Shown here one piece after another: positions 7,960 to 17,293 of a stretch of DNA of 49,807 nucleotides. Each line of letters opens with the position of its first letter. Positions within the stretch are counted from its first letter, which is position 1. Source of the DNA: CAZYJR01 sp964647905 (GTDB taxonomy: Bacteria; Desulfobacterota; DSM-4660; Desulfatiglandales; HGW-15); assembly GCA_964647905.1 (NCBI GenBank), contig CAZYJR010000028.1, positions 1 to 49,807 on the forward strand, in the 5' to 3' direction. The translations under genes were made by a program, and so were the position numbers. The notes below the pieces were generated by a model that had not been told where the DNA came from, did no database searches, and worked only from the letters and a program-made list of their open reading frames with translations.

Positions 7960-8805
7960 TCAGCCGCTCTGAAGGGAGGTCCTTGCGTATTCCACTGCGT
8001 TCCTGAAGATCCGGACCCCGTCTCCTTCTTCGGTCGCAGGGGGCAGGCCGGTCCTCTTTCGGCTCTCTTTTATGCGCGTCCAATCCGGGTGGTTGGTAAA
8101 GTGGTGGAAGGCCTCGGGGTGGGGCATGAGTCCGAATACTCTTCCCGTTGGATCGCATATCCCGGCTATGTCCCTCAGCGAGCCGTTGGGGTTGGCCGGC
8201 CACTTGCCTCCGGCCGGCAGGTGATCGTCGCCCGCGTACTGCATGACCACCTGGCCCGACCGGAAGAGCCGTTCAATGTCCCCGTCCGATGCGTAGAGCT
8301 TCCCTTCGCCGTGGCGCACCGGGAGCTCCAGGCCGCTCATGCCCGAGGTGAACACGCACGGGGAGTCCGGGTTCACCGCCAGCTCCACCCAGGCGTCCAC
8401 GAAGTTTCCCGAGTCGTTGTAGGTGATGGCCACGCGCCGCCCGGTATAGTCCCCGTCGAAGGCGGGGAGGAGCCCCAGGTTGACCAGGGACTGGAAGCCG
8501 TTGCAGATCCCTATGACCAGCTTGCCCTGCCTCACGAACTCCAGGATCTCATCGCCCATGTTGTTTCGGAGCTTGGCGGCGAACAATACCCCTGCCCCGT
8601 GATCGTCCGCCCAACTGAACCCCCCGCCGAATACCAGTATATGAAAGGTCTCCAGCCCTTCGCCCCTGCGATCGGCCTCTCCGGATATCAGGTCGTTAAT
8701 GTGGATGCGCCTGGTCTCCGCACCCGCCGATCTGAGCGCAAAATCGGTCTCATAGTCGCAGTTGAGCCCGTAGCCGGTCATCACCAATGCCCTGACGTTT
8801 GTCAT
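7960..8805 (-). CDS. purQ: phosphoribosylformylglycinamidine synthase, glutaminase subunit
   Basis: The 281-residue class I glutamine amidotransferase has FGGGFSWADD, the nucleophile loop GICNGFQ with Cys101, and the PHPEAF motif that supplies His and Glu of the triad. It releases ammonia from glutamine for PurL in step 4 of purine synthesis, converting FGAR to FGAM. Its start overlaps the purL stop (ATGA), which fits stoichiometric coupling. At 281 residues it is longer than the roughly 227-residue Bacillus-type PurQ. The two genes are convergent with the DegP-like gene, with only 25 bp between the stops. Confidence 0.95.
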   Translation of the reverse strand: MTNVRALVMTGYGLNCDYETDFALRSAGAETRRIHINDLISGEADRRGEGLETFHILVFGGGFSWADDHGAGVLFAAKLRNNMGDEILEFVRQGKLVIGICNGFQSLVNLGLLPAFDGDYTGRRVAITYNDSGNFVDAWVELAVNPDSPCVFTSGMSGLELPVRHGEGKLYASDGDIERLFRSGQVVMQYAGDDHLPAGGKWPANPNGSLRDIAGICDPTGRVFGLMPHPEAFHHFTNHPDWTRIKESRKRTGLPPATEEGDGVRIFRNAVEYARTSLQSG

Positions 8806-11795
8806 ACCAGGCCTCCGAAAGGCCCCTGCCAGGCCTCTTTGAGTCCTCCCACCGGTTCTTCCATCAACGGGTTCCCGGAGCCGTTACGCACCACCAGTCG
8901 CTGCGTTTCGGTCACCGCCCCCACGCAGGCCGCGGGCAGCCCGGAGAAGAGTTCCTCGAAGGATGCCTTGTTTTCCGGGGCCACGGTCACGATGAGCCTT
9001 CCCGCGGATTCGGAAAAGAGCAGCCGGCTCGGGGCAAGCCCCTCCTGCGCCCGCAGGGATACCAGATCCACTTCCAGGCCCGCCTCCCCGGCCATTGCCG
9101 TCATTGCCAGGTGAACTCCCAGGCCGCCGCGGGTCACCGCGTGAGCGGATGCTGTAAGGCCCCTGGCAACCGCCCTGTAAAGGGCCTGGTAAACCGGCAA
9201 AAAGGCCGAGGGGTCGGCCTTGGGCACGTTCAGCCCCGTACCGCCCATCATCTGGTAGTACTCGCCGCCTCCCAACTCGTCCCGGGTGGTTCCCAGCACG
9301 TAGATCAGGTCTCCGGGCTCTTTTGCGTCCATGGTGACGCACATCATAACGTCCTCCACCACGCTGCTCACCGTGAAGAGAAGGGTGGGGAGCCCCGAGA
9401 CCTTCCGGGTCTCGCCGTAAGGCCCTCTGAGATCACCGTCGATGTACATGCTGTCCTTGCCCGAGAGGAGCGGGATGCCGTAGGCCAGGCAGCAGTCCCT
9501 CAGCGCCCAGTTGGCCCTCACCAGTTGGGCCGCCTTGTACTTGCCGTCCGGGTTCTTCTCCGGGTGGTACTGGATCGAGGGCCAGCAGAAGTTGTCCACG
9601 CCTCCCAGGTGGGACGGGTCCGCGCCCGCGGCCAGCACCCGGCGCACGGCCTCGTCCACGGTCACCGAGGTCATATGGTAGGTGTCGATCAGGGAGTACA
9701 AGGGGTTCAGGGCCTGGCTCACCGCTATGCCCCGCCTGGAGTGAAGCACCGGGCGGATCACGGCGGCGTCGGACGGGGCGTCCCTCCTCCGGCCCACCAA
9801 AGGCTTTATAACGCTCCCTCCCTGTACCTCGTGGTCGTACTGGCGTGAGATCCAGTTGCGCGCGCAGATGTTGGGGCGGGCCAGCATGTCCTTCAGGATC
9901 GCTCCATACTCCGACGGCTCGCTCAGGACAGGCTCCCTCAGCCCTCGCAGGGCCGGAGGCGTCCATTCCGCGTCGAACTCCCACTGGGGGAACGCCGCTT
10001 CCAGGAGATCCATCCTGACAAAGGCGAACGTACTCCCCTGGTAGTCCAGTTGGAGATAGCCGGTGTCATTGTACTCCCCTATGACCGTGCTCTCCACCGC
10101 GTGCTTGCGGGAGAGCTCCATGAACCTTCCTATGTGCTCCGGCTTGACCGCTATGGTCATCCTCTCCTGAGACTCGGAGACCCAGATCTCCCACTGGTCG
10201 AGCCCGGTATACTTGAGGGGCACGCGGTCCAGGTCCACCCGGCAGCCGTTGCTGAACCGGGCGGACTCCCCCACCGATGAAGAGAGCCCCCCTCCCCCGT
10301 TGTCGGTTATGAACTGGATCAGGCCCTCGTCCCTGGCCTCCAGTATAAAGTCATGCATCTTCTTCTGGGTGTAGGGGTCGCCTATCTGCACGTGCCCCGC
10401 CGGGGTATGCTCGGAAAACGTCTCCGAGGCCGCGGTCACCCCGTGGATCCCGTCCTTTCCCACCCGGCCGCCGGACATGACTATCAGGTCCCCGGGGTGC
10501 GTGGACTTCAAGTGGCTGGGCTCATTATTGATCCGGCTGGGCATGATGCCCATGGCGGTCACAAAGACCAGGCACTTTCCCATGAAGCTCTCGTGGAAAA
10601 GGACCTGGCCGAAAGGTGTGGGCACACCGCTCTTGTTGCCCCCGTCCCTGACACCCTCGATAACCCCGTCCAGGAGACGCCGCGGGTGCAGCCTGGGACG
10701 CAGGGGTCCATTATAGTCCCGGTCTCCCACGCAGTAGGCGTAGGTGCCCAGGATCAGCCTGGAGCCCTTGCCGGTCCCCAAGGGGTCGCGGTAGATGCCC
10801 ACTATGCCGGTTATCGCGCCTCCGTAAGCCTCCATGTTGGAGGGGCTGTTGTGGGTCTCACCCGTAATCACGTAGTTGTGGTTCTCGTCGAATCGGGCCA
10901 CCCCGGCGTTGTCCCAGAGGACCGATACCACCCAGTCCTTGCGCTTCTGGATTGCCAGGGTGGGCGCCTCTATACAGGTCTTGAAGAGGTTGTCCACCAG
11001 CCGGGTCTCGCCGGTGGCAAGATCCAGGTAACGGAAAAGGCCCTTAAAGGTGTTATGGTTGCAGTGGTCGCTCCTCGCCTGGGAGATGTATTCGAGCTCC
11101 ACGTCGGTGGGGAGCTCCAGGCCTCTACTGCGCCTCTCTTCCAGTACGTCGGGGCGCATGAAGTACCTGCGGATCACCGGGATGTCGCTCTCTCTCAGAG
11201 CCAGGTTGCGCTCGGAGGAAATCCTCTTCAACTGCTGGTCGCTCTCCAGGGCGATGGTGGTCACCCTGGGCTCGTGCTCCAGGACCACCTTGGGGACATA
11301 AAGCCCGATGCCGGTCTTCGGATCCCAGTCTTCCCAGGAGTAGACTTGCCACTGCTGTATTATGTCGTTGGCCAGGATCTCCCCGGCAATGGTCTCGGCC
11401 TCCTCTCTGACCAGAGGGCCTTGTATGACATAGAGCTTGGAGGTGTAGACCCCTTGATCAGGCCCGAAGCGTATCTTGAAGAGGTCCTCTAAGGCCTCGA
11501 CCGCTGTGCTCCCGGCCGTGTCCTTGACCCCCGGCCTGAATCCCACCCATATGAGCCAGTCGAAGTCCCCGGCCATAGGCCTGAATGAAGACTCCTCGGT
11601 GACCGGATTGGTGAACAGGGATCCGCGAACCTCTTCCAGTTGCGCTTGATCCAGATCCGCGTCCATGGTCAGCACCCGGATGACCCGGATTCGGTCCGCA
11701 GCAATGCCGAAGTACTCCAGGGCCTTCCTGCGGATCCCCTCGCCTTCGGCGTCTGTCAAGGACTCCTTGAGCCCCACTTCCAACCTGGAAATCAT
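8802..11795 (-). CDS. purL: phosphoribosylformylglycinamidine synthase, PurS-PurL fusion
   Basis: The start at 11795 (MISRLEV) has GGAGGGG upstream; a longer reading to 11858 runs into the hairpin element and is rejected. The 997-residue protein begins with a PurS-like segment (about 1-80; LEVGLKESLTDAEG ... LFTNPVTEE), followed by the two repeated AIR synthase-type halves. Visible PurL landmarks are RSDHCNHNTFKG, TGETHNSPSNMEAYGGA (substrate and Mg binding), DNGGGGLSSSVGE and LLSGKDSM. It catalyses ATP-dependent amidation of FGAR with ammonia from PurQ. Length lies between the small PurL (about 740) and the full eukaryote-like PurL that includes the glutaminase (about 1300), consistent with a PurS fusion and a separate PurQ. 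Confidence 0.93.
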   Translation of the reverse strand: MISRLEVGLKESLTDAEGEGIRRKALEYFGIAADRIRVIRVLTMDADLDQAQLEEVRGSLFTNPVTEESSFRPMAGDFDWLIWVGFRPGVKDTAGSTAVEALEDLFKIRFGPDQGVYTSKLYVIQGPLVREEAETIAGEILANDIIQQWQVYSWEDWDPKTGIGLYVPKVVLEHEPRVTTIALESDQQLKRISSERNLALRESDIPVIRRYFMRPDVLEERRSRGLELPTDVELEYISQARSDHCNHNTFKGLFRYLDLATGETRLVDNLFKTCIEAPTLAIQKRKDWVVSVLWDNAGVARFDENHNYVITGETHNSPSNMEAYGGAITGIVGIYRDPLGTGKGSRLILGTYAYCVGDRDYNGPLRPRLHPRRLLDGVIEGVRDGGNKSGVPTPFGQVLFHESFMGKCLVFVTAMGIMPSRINNEPSHLKSTHPGDLIVMSGGRVGKDGIHGVTAASETFSEHTPAGHVQIGDPYTQKKMHDFILEARDEGLIQFITDNGGGGLSSSVGESARFSNGCRVDLDRVPLKYTGLDQWEIWVSESQERMTIAVKPEHIGRFMELSRKHAVESTVIGEYNDTGYLQLDYQGSTFAFVRMDLLEAAFPQWEFDAEWTPPALRGLREPVLSEPSEYGAILKDMLARPNICARNWISRQYDHEVQGGSVIKPLVGRRRDAPSDAAVIRPVLHSRRGIAVSQALNPLYSLIDTYHMTSVTVDEAVRRVLAAGADPSHLGGVDNFCWPSIQYHPEKNPDGKYKAAQLVRANWALRDCCLAYGIPLLSGKDSMYIDGDLRGPYGETRKVSGLPTLLFTVSSVVEDVMMCVTMDAKEPGDLIYVLGTTRDELGGGEYYQMMGGTGLNVPKADPSAFLPVYQALYRAVARGLTASAHAVTRGGLGVHLAMTAMAGEAGLEVDLVSLRAQEGLAPSRLLFSESAGRLIVTVAPENKASFEELFSGLPAACVGAVTETQRLVVRNGSGNPLMEEPVGGLKEAWQGPFGGLV

Positions 11796-11810
11796 GTGTG
11801 CCCCTCCACC

Positions 11811-12011
11811 GGATGGCCACAAGCCTAGTTTCCGTCCAGAAATGGCCCTTTCTCCCAATCTCGGCGTCGATCTGCGGGGCTGGTCGTGCGACGTACTTCA
11901 GTACGCCTCCTCCCAACCCCTTGATCTCCTTGATCTTGGAAGAAATTGCTCATTTCTGTCCTGGAAACTCGCTAGTGCCGCGAACTCCTTTATGGATGGC
12001 CACAAGCCTAG
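11811..12011. repeat. 151-nt imperfect hairpin element with an 18-bp direct repeat
   Basis: The 18-mer GGATGGCCACAAGCCTAG occurs at 11811-11828 and again, identical, at 11994-12011. From CTAG at 11825 to CTAG at 11975 the sequence folds back on itself: the arm starting TTTCCGTCCAGAAATGG mirrors the arm ending CATTTCTGTCCTGGAAAC, the inner arms around GCGGGGCTGGTCG and CCTCCTCCCAACCCC also pair, and the centre is GTAC-TTCA-GTAC. No protein is encoded. It sits between the divergent purL and ClpX-like genes and may be a REP/MITE-like intergenic repeat. The element touches the purL leader, so it may affect its mRNA. Confidence 0.7.
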
Positions 12012-12169
12012 ATCAAATGCTGATGAATAGTCAATATCAGCCGTCCGGTGCGGGCCCGAGCCGGGCGGGCTGGGGGGACGGGGTTGAAATCCCCAAGGCC
12101 AGTGCGTATATTGGATCGTAATAGAGTGCCGAGGATGTTTTCACGATATTGATTGAAAAAGGTGTTGCT

Positions 12170-13987
12170 ATGACTTTTCAAATGGAAAATACCAGAAAAG
12201 ACGGAGAAAAGCTCCCCAATCAGAAAGAACTGGAAAAGGAGCTCAGCGAATATCTCTCCAAGAAGTACGGCAATCGGATAAAGATCATTTCCCCCTTTGT
12301 CTTCCCTAAGGGCCAGCAGTCGGCCACCGGCGAGACAAAGGACGAGAGCGGTGAAGGCGAAGGTCCCAGGTTCGATATGCTACCCGAGGACCTGGAGGCG
12401 CTCTTGGATGAGTTCGTGGTCAGGCAGGACGAGGCCAAGGCCGTGCTCTCCACCAAGATCTGCACGCACTTTAATAGAATCCAACAAAACAAGGATCAGG
12501 GTAAGAAGAAGCAAACCCAAGGCATCGGAATGATCAAAAACAATATTCTGATGATCGGGCCGACCGGGGTGGGAAAGACCTACCTGATCAAGCTGATTGC
12601 ACAGAAGCTTGGGGTGCCCTTTGTAAAGGGTGACGCCACCAAGTTCAGCGAGACGGGATATGTGGGCGGTGACGTGGAAGACCTGGTCCGGGACCTGGTC
12701 AATGAGGCCGACGACGATATCGAGCTCGCTGAAAACGGCATCATCTATATCGACGAGATAGACAAGATAGCCTCTTCCAAGAACATCATAGGCCATGACG
12801 TCTCCAGGACCGGGGTCCAGAGGGCCTTGCTCAAACCAATGGAGGAGACCGACGTGGACCTGAAGGTGGCGCACGACGCGGTGAGCCAGATCCAGGCCAT
12901 CGAGCACTACAGGCGCACGGGCAAGAAAGAGAAGCGCGTGGTGAATACCAAGAATATCCTGTTCATCATGAGCGGGGCCTTCGGCGAGATCGGGGATATA
13001 ATAAAGAGGCGGCTTCAAAAGCAGGGAATAGGCTTCGAGGCCGATGTCAGGCCCACCGAGGTCCCTTGGGAGATCCTCAAGCAGGTCACCGCCCAGGATC
13101 TCATAGAGTACGGCTTCGAGTCCGAGTTCGTGGGCAGGCTGCCCGTGGTGGTGGTCTTTGACGAGCTCACCCGGGACGACCTGGTCGAGATCCTGAAGAA
13201 CCCCAACAACCCGGTGATACTGAGCAAGCGCCAGGACTTCAGGGCGTACGGCATCGATCTCAAGTTCGAAGAGGGGGCCTACGCGCGCATAGCGGAGATG
13301 GCCGCGGCCGAGAAGACCGGGGCCAGGGGCTTGGTAAGCGCCATAGAAAAGGTCCTGATCCCCTTTGAAAAGCACCTGCCCTCCACCCGGATAAGACGGC
13401 TCCTGGTCACGTCCGAGCTCATCGACGATCCCAAGGCCGAGCTGAAGCTCCTGGAAGAGGATCCGGACAACGCGGAGCGTATCGATCGGTTCGAGAAGAC
13501 GGCCCGACGGGAGTTCGAAGAGGTCCGGCGGTTCGTGTCCGAGCGCTCGGAGGACTACGCCCGGAGGAGCGGCGTGGAGATAACCGAGAGGCGGGTGCAT
13601 CTGATCAGCGAGCTCTACACGGCCAGGGCCACCGACCTCAACACGGCCGTGGATGAGTTCCAGGAGATGGTGACCCAGATCAAGGCCGAAGAGGCCGGGC
13701 TCCAGGACAAGATTGACATTCGCATCACGTTCGACGAGAGTGCGGTTGACGAGTTGGTTGCCGAGTCCATAAGGACCGGCCACCAGACAGGCCCCCTGGC
13801 CTTTCACTTGGCAAAGAAACTGGAGTACGGGCTCAAGCTGGTAAGGGACAAGGCCGGGACCGATGAGTTCGTTATAAACTCCGCCGCCGTGCGGAACATG
13901 GAACAGTTCATTGACGATCTTGTGAAAAAGTATTACCGCCAGGACTACGAGCGGTATGCGGCACAGGACGACCAGTGGGAGAACTGA
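12170..13987 (+). CDS. ClpX-like AAA+ unfoldase with extended C-terminal region
   Basis: The ATG at 12170 has AAAAAGGTG upstream. The 605-residue protein has a ClpX-type AAA+ core: Walker A GPTGVGKT (130-137), pore loop GYVG (163-166), Walker B IIYIDEID (191-198), arginine-finger motif EFVGRLP (319-325) and sensor 2 GAR (384-386). An IGF tripeptide (287-289, in KQGIGFEAD) sits where ClpX carries its ClpP-docking loop. It differs from ClpX in lacking the N-terminal four-Cys zinc domain, having instead about 110 mostly charged residues, and in carrying about 190 extra C-terminal residues rich in Glu/Arg with no domain I recognise. It lies 36 bp upstream of ahbC on the same strand. Function as a ClpP partner or stand-alone unfoldase is inferred. 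Confidence 0.85.
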   Translation: MTFQMENTRKDGEKLPNQKELEKELSEYLSKKYGNRIKIISPFVFPKGQQSATGETKDESGEGEGPRFDMLPEDLEALLDEFVVRQDEAKAVLSTKICTHFNRIQQNKDQGKKKQTQGIGMIKNNILMIGPTGVGKTYLIKLIAQKLGVPFVKGDATKFSETGYVGGDVEDLVRDLVNEADDDIELAENGIIYIDEIDKIASSKNIIGHDVSRTGVQRALLKPMEETDVDLKVAHDAVSQIQAIEHYRRTGKKEKRVVNTKNILFIMSGAFGEIGDIIKRRLQKQGIGFEADVRPTEVPWEILKQVTAQDLIEYGFESEFVGRLPVVVVFDELTRDDLVEILKNPNNPVILSKRQDFRAYGIDLKFEEGAYARIAEMAAAEKTGARGLVSAIEKVLIPFEKHLPSTRIRRLLVTSELIDDPKAELKLLEEDPDNAERIDRFEKTARREFEEVRRFVSERSEDYARRSGVEITERRVHLISELYTARATDLNTAVDEFQEMVTQIKAEEAGLQDKIDIRITFDESAVDELVAESIRTGHQTGPLAFHLAKKLEYGLKLVRDKAGTDEFVINSAAVRNMEQFIDDLVKKYYRQDYERYAAQDDQWEN

Positions 13988-14023
13988 GCCACCCGTTCCG
14001 GCACACCCCGGGGTACAGATGCC

Positions 14024-15226
14024 ATGATAGGAATTTCCAAGCTCTACTGCGGGACGGTGGAGCCTTCGGATGCGATCCGTTACGGCAGGCGATCCTCCGA
14101 GCTCCCCTCCCACCTGCTCCAATTCTCCGAAGACAAGAAGCCCGTGGTGGTCTGGAACGTCACCAAGGCCTGCAACCTCCGATGCATCCATTGCTACTCA
14201 GGGTCTGACGCCAGGACCGGAGAAGGCGAACTCTCCCACGAAGAGGGAATCGCCTTGTTGGACGACCTGGCCGAATTCGGCGCGCCGGTGGTGCTCTTCT
14301 CCGGCGGCGAGCCGCTGATGCGCCCGGACCTGACGGATCTGGCCCGGCACGCAGTGGCCAGGGGGATGCGTGCGGTGATTTCCACCAACGGTACCCTCAT
14401 CACCCGCGAGACGGCCGCCGGGCTTAAAGATATCGGGCTCTCGTATGTGGGGGTCAGCCTGGACGGGACCGAGAGGATCAACGACAGGTTCAGGGGCAGG
14501 TCCGGGGCCTTTGCAAAGGCCATGGAGGGGATCCGCAATTGCCGGGAGGCCGGCCTCAAGGTGGGTCTCAGGTTCACCATAAACCGCATGAACATGGAGG
14601 AGATCCCGGCCATATTCGACCTCCTGGAGGAGGCGGATATCCCTCGCGTGTGCTTTTATCACCTGGTGTACGCCGGCAGGGGCTCGGACCTCATGAAGGA
14701 GGACTTGGATCACCGGGAGACCAGGCGGGTGGTGGACCTCATAATGGATCGGACCCGTGATCTTCACGAGAGGGGGCTCCAGAAGGAGGTCCTCACTGTG
14801 GACAACCACGCCGACGGCCCGTATGTCTATCTGCGGATGCTGCGCGAGGGGGATCCCAGGTCCGGCGAGGTGCTGGAGCTGCTGAGGATGAACGAGGGTA
14901 ACAGCTCGGGCCGCGGAATCGGGTGCGTGAGCTGGGACGGCTCGGTGCACGCGGATCAGTTCTGGAGGCACGAGACCCTGGGAAACGTAAAGGAACGTCC
15001 CTTCAGCCGAATCTGGACCGACCCGGGGCATCCGCTCCTGCCCCTGCTCAAGGACAAGAAGAAATACGTCAAAGGCAGATGCGCGGCCTGCCGGTGGCTG
15101 GATGTCTGCGGGGGAAACTTCCGCGTCAGGGCCGAGGCGGCCGCTGGAGATCTCTGGGCCCCTGACCCGGCCTGCTATTTGACCGACCCGGAGATAGGGC
15201 TCAGGGAAGCCGCTGTTTCGAACTGA
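14024..15226 (+). CDS. ahbC: radical SAM 12,18-didecarboxysiroheme deacetylase (AhbC)
   Basis: The N-terminus MIGISKLYCGTVEPSDA and overall length (400) are characteristic of AhbC. The radical SAM cluster is C50-x3-C54-x2-C57 (CNLRCIHC), with SAM-binding GGEP at 94-97. The C-terminus has a second cysteine cluster (GRCAACRWLDVCGG ... ACY) of the SPASM/twitch type that binds an auxiliary 4Fe-4S cluster. AhbC removes the acetate side chains of didecarboxysiroheme to give Fe-coproporphyrin III in the alternative heme pathway of sulfate reducers and methanogens. It is followed by hemB, ahbD and an ahbA/B-type gene, which supports the assignment. The enzyme is cytoplasmic and oxygen sensitive. Confidence 0.92.
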   Translation: MIGISKLYCGTVEPSDAIRYGRRSSELPSHLLQFSEDKKPVVVWNVTKACNLRCIHCYSGSDARTGEGELSHEEGIALLDDLAEFGAPVVLFSGGEPLMRPDLTDLARHAVARGMRAVISTNGTLITRETAAGLKDIGLSYVGVSLDGTERINDRFRGRSGAFAKAMEGIRNCREAGLKVGLRFTINRMNMEEIPAIFDLLEEADIPRVCFYHLVYAGRGSDLMKEDLDHRETRRVVDLIMDRTRDLHERGLQKEVLTVDNHADGPYVYLRMLREGDPRSGEVLELLRMNEGNSSGRGIGCVSWDGSVHADQFWRHETLGNVKERPFSRIWTDPGHPLLPLLKDKKKYVKGRCAACRWLDVCGGNFRVRAEAAAGDLWAPDPACYLTDPEIGLREAAVSN

Positions 15227-15240
15227 GAGGACCCGCCGTT

Positions 15241-16221
15241 ATGACTGTCCGCCCAAGGAGACTCAGGCGCACCCCCGGGATCCGGGATATGGTCCGTGAG
15301 ACAGCTCTTTCGGTCAAGGATCTCATCTATCCTGTTTTCGTAAAGCCCGGGGAGGGCCTGAGAGACCCCATACCCTCCATGCCCGGGCAGTTCCAATACT
15401 CAGTGGATACCCTGGCCGAAGAGGCGGAGGCCGTATGCGCACTGGGCATACCCGCATTGATCCTGTTCGGGCTCCCGGACCGCAAGGACCCTGCAGGCAC
15501 CCGCTCCTACGCCGATGACGGGATCGTCCAGCGGGCCTTGTCAGCGGTCAAACGGAGGGTCCCGGAGCTCACCTTGATCACGGATGTCTGTCTCTGCGAG
15601 TACACGGATCACGGCCATTGCGGTGTGCTCAAGCAGGGCAGGGTGGATAACGACGCCACAGTGGAGATACTGGCCAGGCAGGCGGTGAGCCACGCAGCCG
15701 CAGGGGCGGACATTGTGGCGCCTTCGGATATGATGGACGGCCGCGTGGCGGGCATAAGGCGGGCCCTGGACCGGGCCGGGTATGAGGATACCGCCATCCT
15801 CTCCTACGCCGTCAAGTACGCCTCCGCCTTTTACGGTCCGTTCAGGGATGCGGCGGATTCCGCACCCCAGTTCGGGGACCGGGCCGATTACCAGATGGAC
15901 CCGGCCAATGCCAGGGAGGGGGTGAAGGAGGCCCTGCTGGACGTGGACCAGGGGGCGGACATGGTGATGGTCAAGCCTGCGCTTCCCTATTTGGACATGG
16001 TCCGGAGGGTGAGGGAGGCGACCAACCTGCCCGTGGCCGCCTATAACGTCAGCGGGGAGTACGCCATGGTCAAGGCGGCGGAGGAGAGAGGCTGGGTGGA
16101 CGGGCCCAGGGTCATGATGGAGACCCTTTTGTCCATAAAGCGCGCCGGCGCGGATCTCATCCTAACCTACTTCGCCCGGGAAGCTGCCGAGTTATGGAAA
16201 GACCGGAAACCAATACCATGA
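15241..16221 (+). CDS. hemB: delta-aminolevulinic acid dehydratase (porphobilinogen synthase)
   Basis: The 326-residue protein matches HemB throughout. The Schiff-base lysines are K192 (YAVKYASAFYGPFRDAA) and K245 (MVMVKPALPYLD). A metal site with C117, C119 and C127 (DVCLCEYTDHGHC) marks the zinc-dependent class. It condenses two 5-aminolevulinate molecules into porphobilinogen, the common precursor for siroheme, heme and corrinoids. It starts 14 bp after ahbC, and its 3' end overlaps the start of ahbD by 28 bp, so the genes are surely cotranscribed. Confidence 0.96.
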   Translation: MTVRPRRLRRTPGIRDMVRETALSVKDLIYPVFVKPGEGLRDPIPSMPGQFQYSVDTLAEEAEAVCALGIPALILFGLPDRKDPAGTRSYADDGIVQRALSAVKRRVPELTLITDVCLCEYTDHGHCGVLKQGRVDNDATVEILARQAVSHAAAGADIVAPSDMMDGRVAGIRRALDRAGYEDTAILSYAVKYASAFYGPFRDAADSAPQFGDRADYQMDPANAREGVKEALLDVDQGADMVMVKPALPYLDMVRRVREATNLPVAAYNVSGEYAMVKAAEERGWVDGPRVMMETLLSIKRAGADLILTYFAREAAELWKDRKPIP

Positions 16222-17288
16222 CCCCCAGGCTGGTCGCCTGGGAGATCACCAGGAGCTGCAACCTGAGCTGCGTCCATTGCAGGGCATCGGCCGAACGCGG
16301 CCCTTACCCGGGCGAGCTCGACACGGAGACCTGCCTCAGGATCCTGGACGAGATATCCGAGATCGCCAAGCCCATAGTCATACTGACCGGCGGCGAGCCG
16401 CTCCTGAGAGACGATATATTCGAGCTCGCGCGTTATGGATCCGACCTGGGGCTTCGCATGGTGATGGCCACCAACGGGACCCTGTTCACCCCTGAACTGA
16501 TAACGGAGCTCCAGGCCAACGGGATCAGGCGGGTCAGCGTCTCCCTGGACGGCGCCACGGCCGAGAGCCATGACCGGTTCCGGCAGGTCAGCGGGGCGTT
16601 CGACCGGGCGGTGGCGGGCATAGAGGCGCTGAGAGGTTCGGGCGTGGAGTTCCAGGTCAACACCACAGTCACCCGGCACAACCTGGACCAGGTACCGGCA
16701 CTGCTGGACCTGGCCGTCAGGCTGGGCGCAGCCGCCCATCACCTCTTCCTGCTGGTCCCGACGGGAAGGGCCAGGGAGCTGGTGGACCAGGAGATAGAGG
16801 CGCGGGAGTACGAGCGGCTGCTGCGGTGGTTCTACCAAATGCGCTCAAAGGTCCCCCTGCACTTGAAGGCCACCTGCGCCCCGCACTACTACCGCATACT
16901 CAGGCAGGAGGCCGGGGCCAGGGGAGAGAAAGTGACTTTCGAGACCTACGGGCTGGACGCGGTTACCAGGGGGTGCCTGGCGGGCACGGCCTTCTGCTTC
17001 ATCTCACACGAGGGGACCGTGCAGCCCTGCGGGTACCTGGAGCTTGCCTGCGGCGACCTAAAGACCTCCTCATTCAAGGAGGTCTGGCAGGGGTCGGATG
17101 TCTTCAGAAACCTCAGGGACTTTTCGGCCTACCGGGGCAAGTGCGGGCGCTGCGAGTACCTGAGAGTCTGCGGCGGTTGCAGGGCAAGGGCCTATGAGGC
17201 CACGGGGAATTACCTTGAAGAGGAGCCCCTCTGCCTGTATCAGCCGGCAAAGGGCGGGGCGGCCGCGCATGGACGGGCGGAGGCCTGA
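16194..17288 (+). CDS. ahbD: radical SAM heme synthase, Fe-coproporphyrin III decarboxylase (AhbD)
   Basis: The 364-residue protein has the radical SAM motif C22-x3-C26-x2-C29 (CNLSCVHC), TGGEPLLR, and C-terminal SPASM cysteines (GTVQPCGYLELACG, KCGRCEYLRVCGGCRARAYEATG). This layout is that of AhbD, which oxidatively decarboxylates two propionates of Fe-coproporphyrin III to vinyl groups, giving heme b. The ATG at 16194 lies within the 3' end of hemB; another in-frame ATG at 16218 (MTPRLVAW) is possible. Neighbouring SPASM proteins such as peptide maturases look similar, but the ahb context makes AhbD the best reading. Confidence 0.9.
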   Translation: MERPETNTMTPRLVAWEITRSCNLSCVHCRASAERGPYPGELDTETCLRILDEISEIAKPIVILTGGEPLLRDDIFELARYGSDLGLRMVMATNGTLFTPELITELQANGIRRVSVSLDGATAESHDRFRQVSGAFDRAVAGIEALRGSGVEFQVNTTVTRHNLDQVPALLDLAVRLGAAAHHLFLLVPTGRARELVDQEIEAREYERLLRWFYQMRSKVPLHLKATCAPHYYRILRQEAGARGEKVTFETYGLDAVTRGCLAGTAFCFISHEGTVQPCGYLELACGDLKTSSFKEVWQGSDVFRNLRDFSAYRGKCGRCEYLRVCGGCRARAYEATGNYLEEEPLCLYQPAKGGAAAHGRAEA

Positions 17289-17293
17289 GGACC

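Noticed and set aside
10353..11492. 379-residue plus-strand open frame within purL
   Set aside because: Same reason: antisense shadow of purL, without SD or motif support.
12380..14191. 603-residue minus-strand open frame across the ClpX-like gene
   Set aside because: It is antisense to a strongly supported gene and carries no recognisable domain; the low stop frequency follows from high GC.
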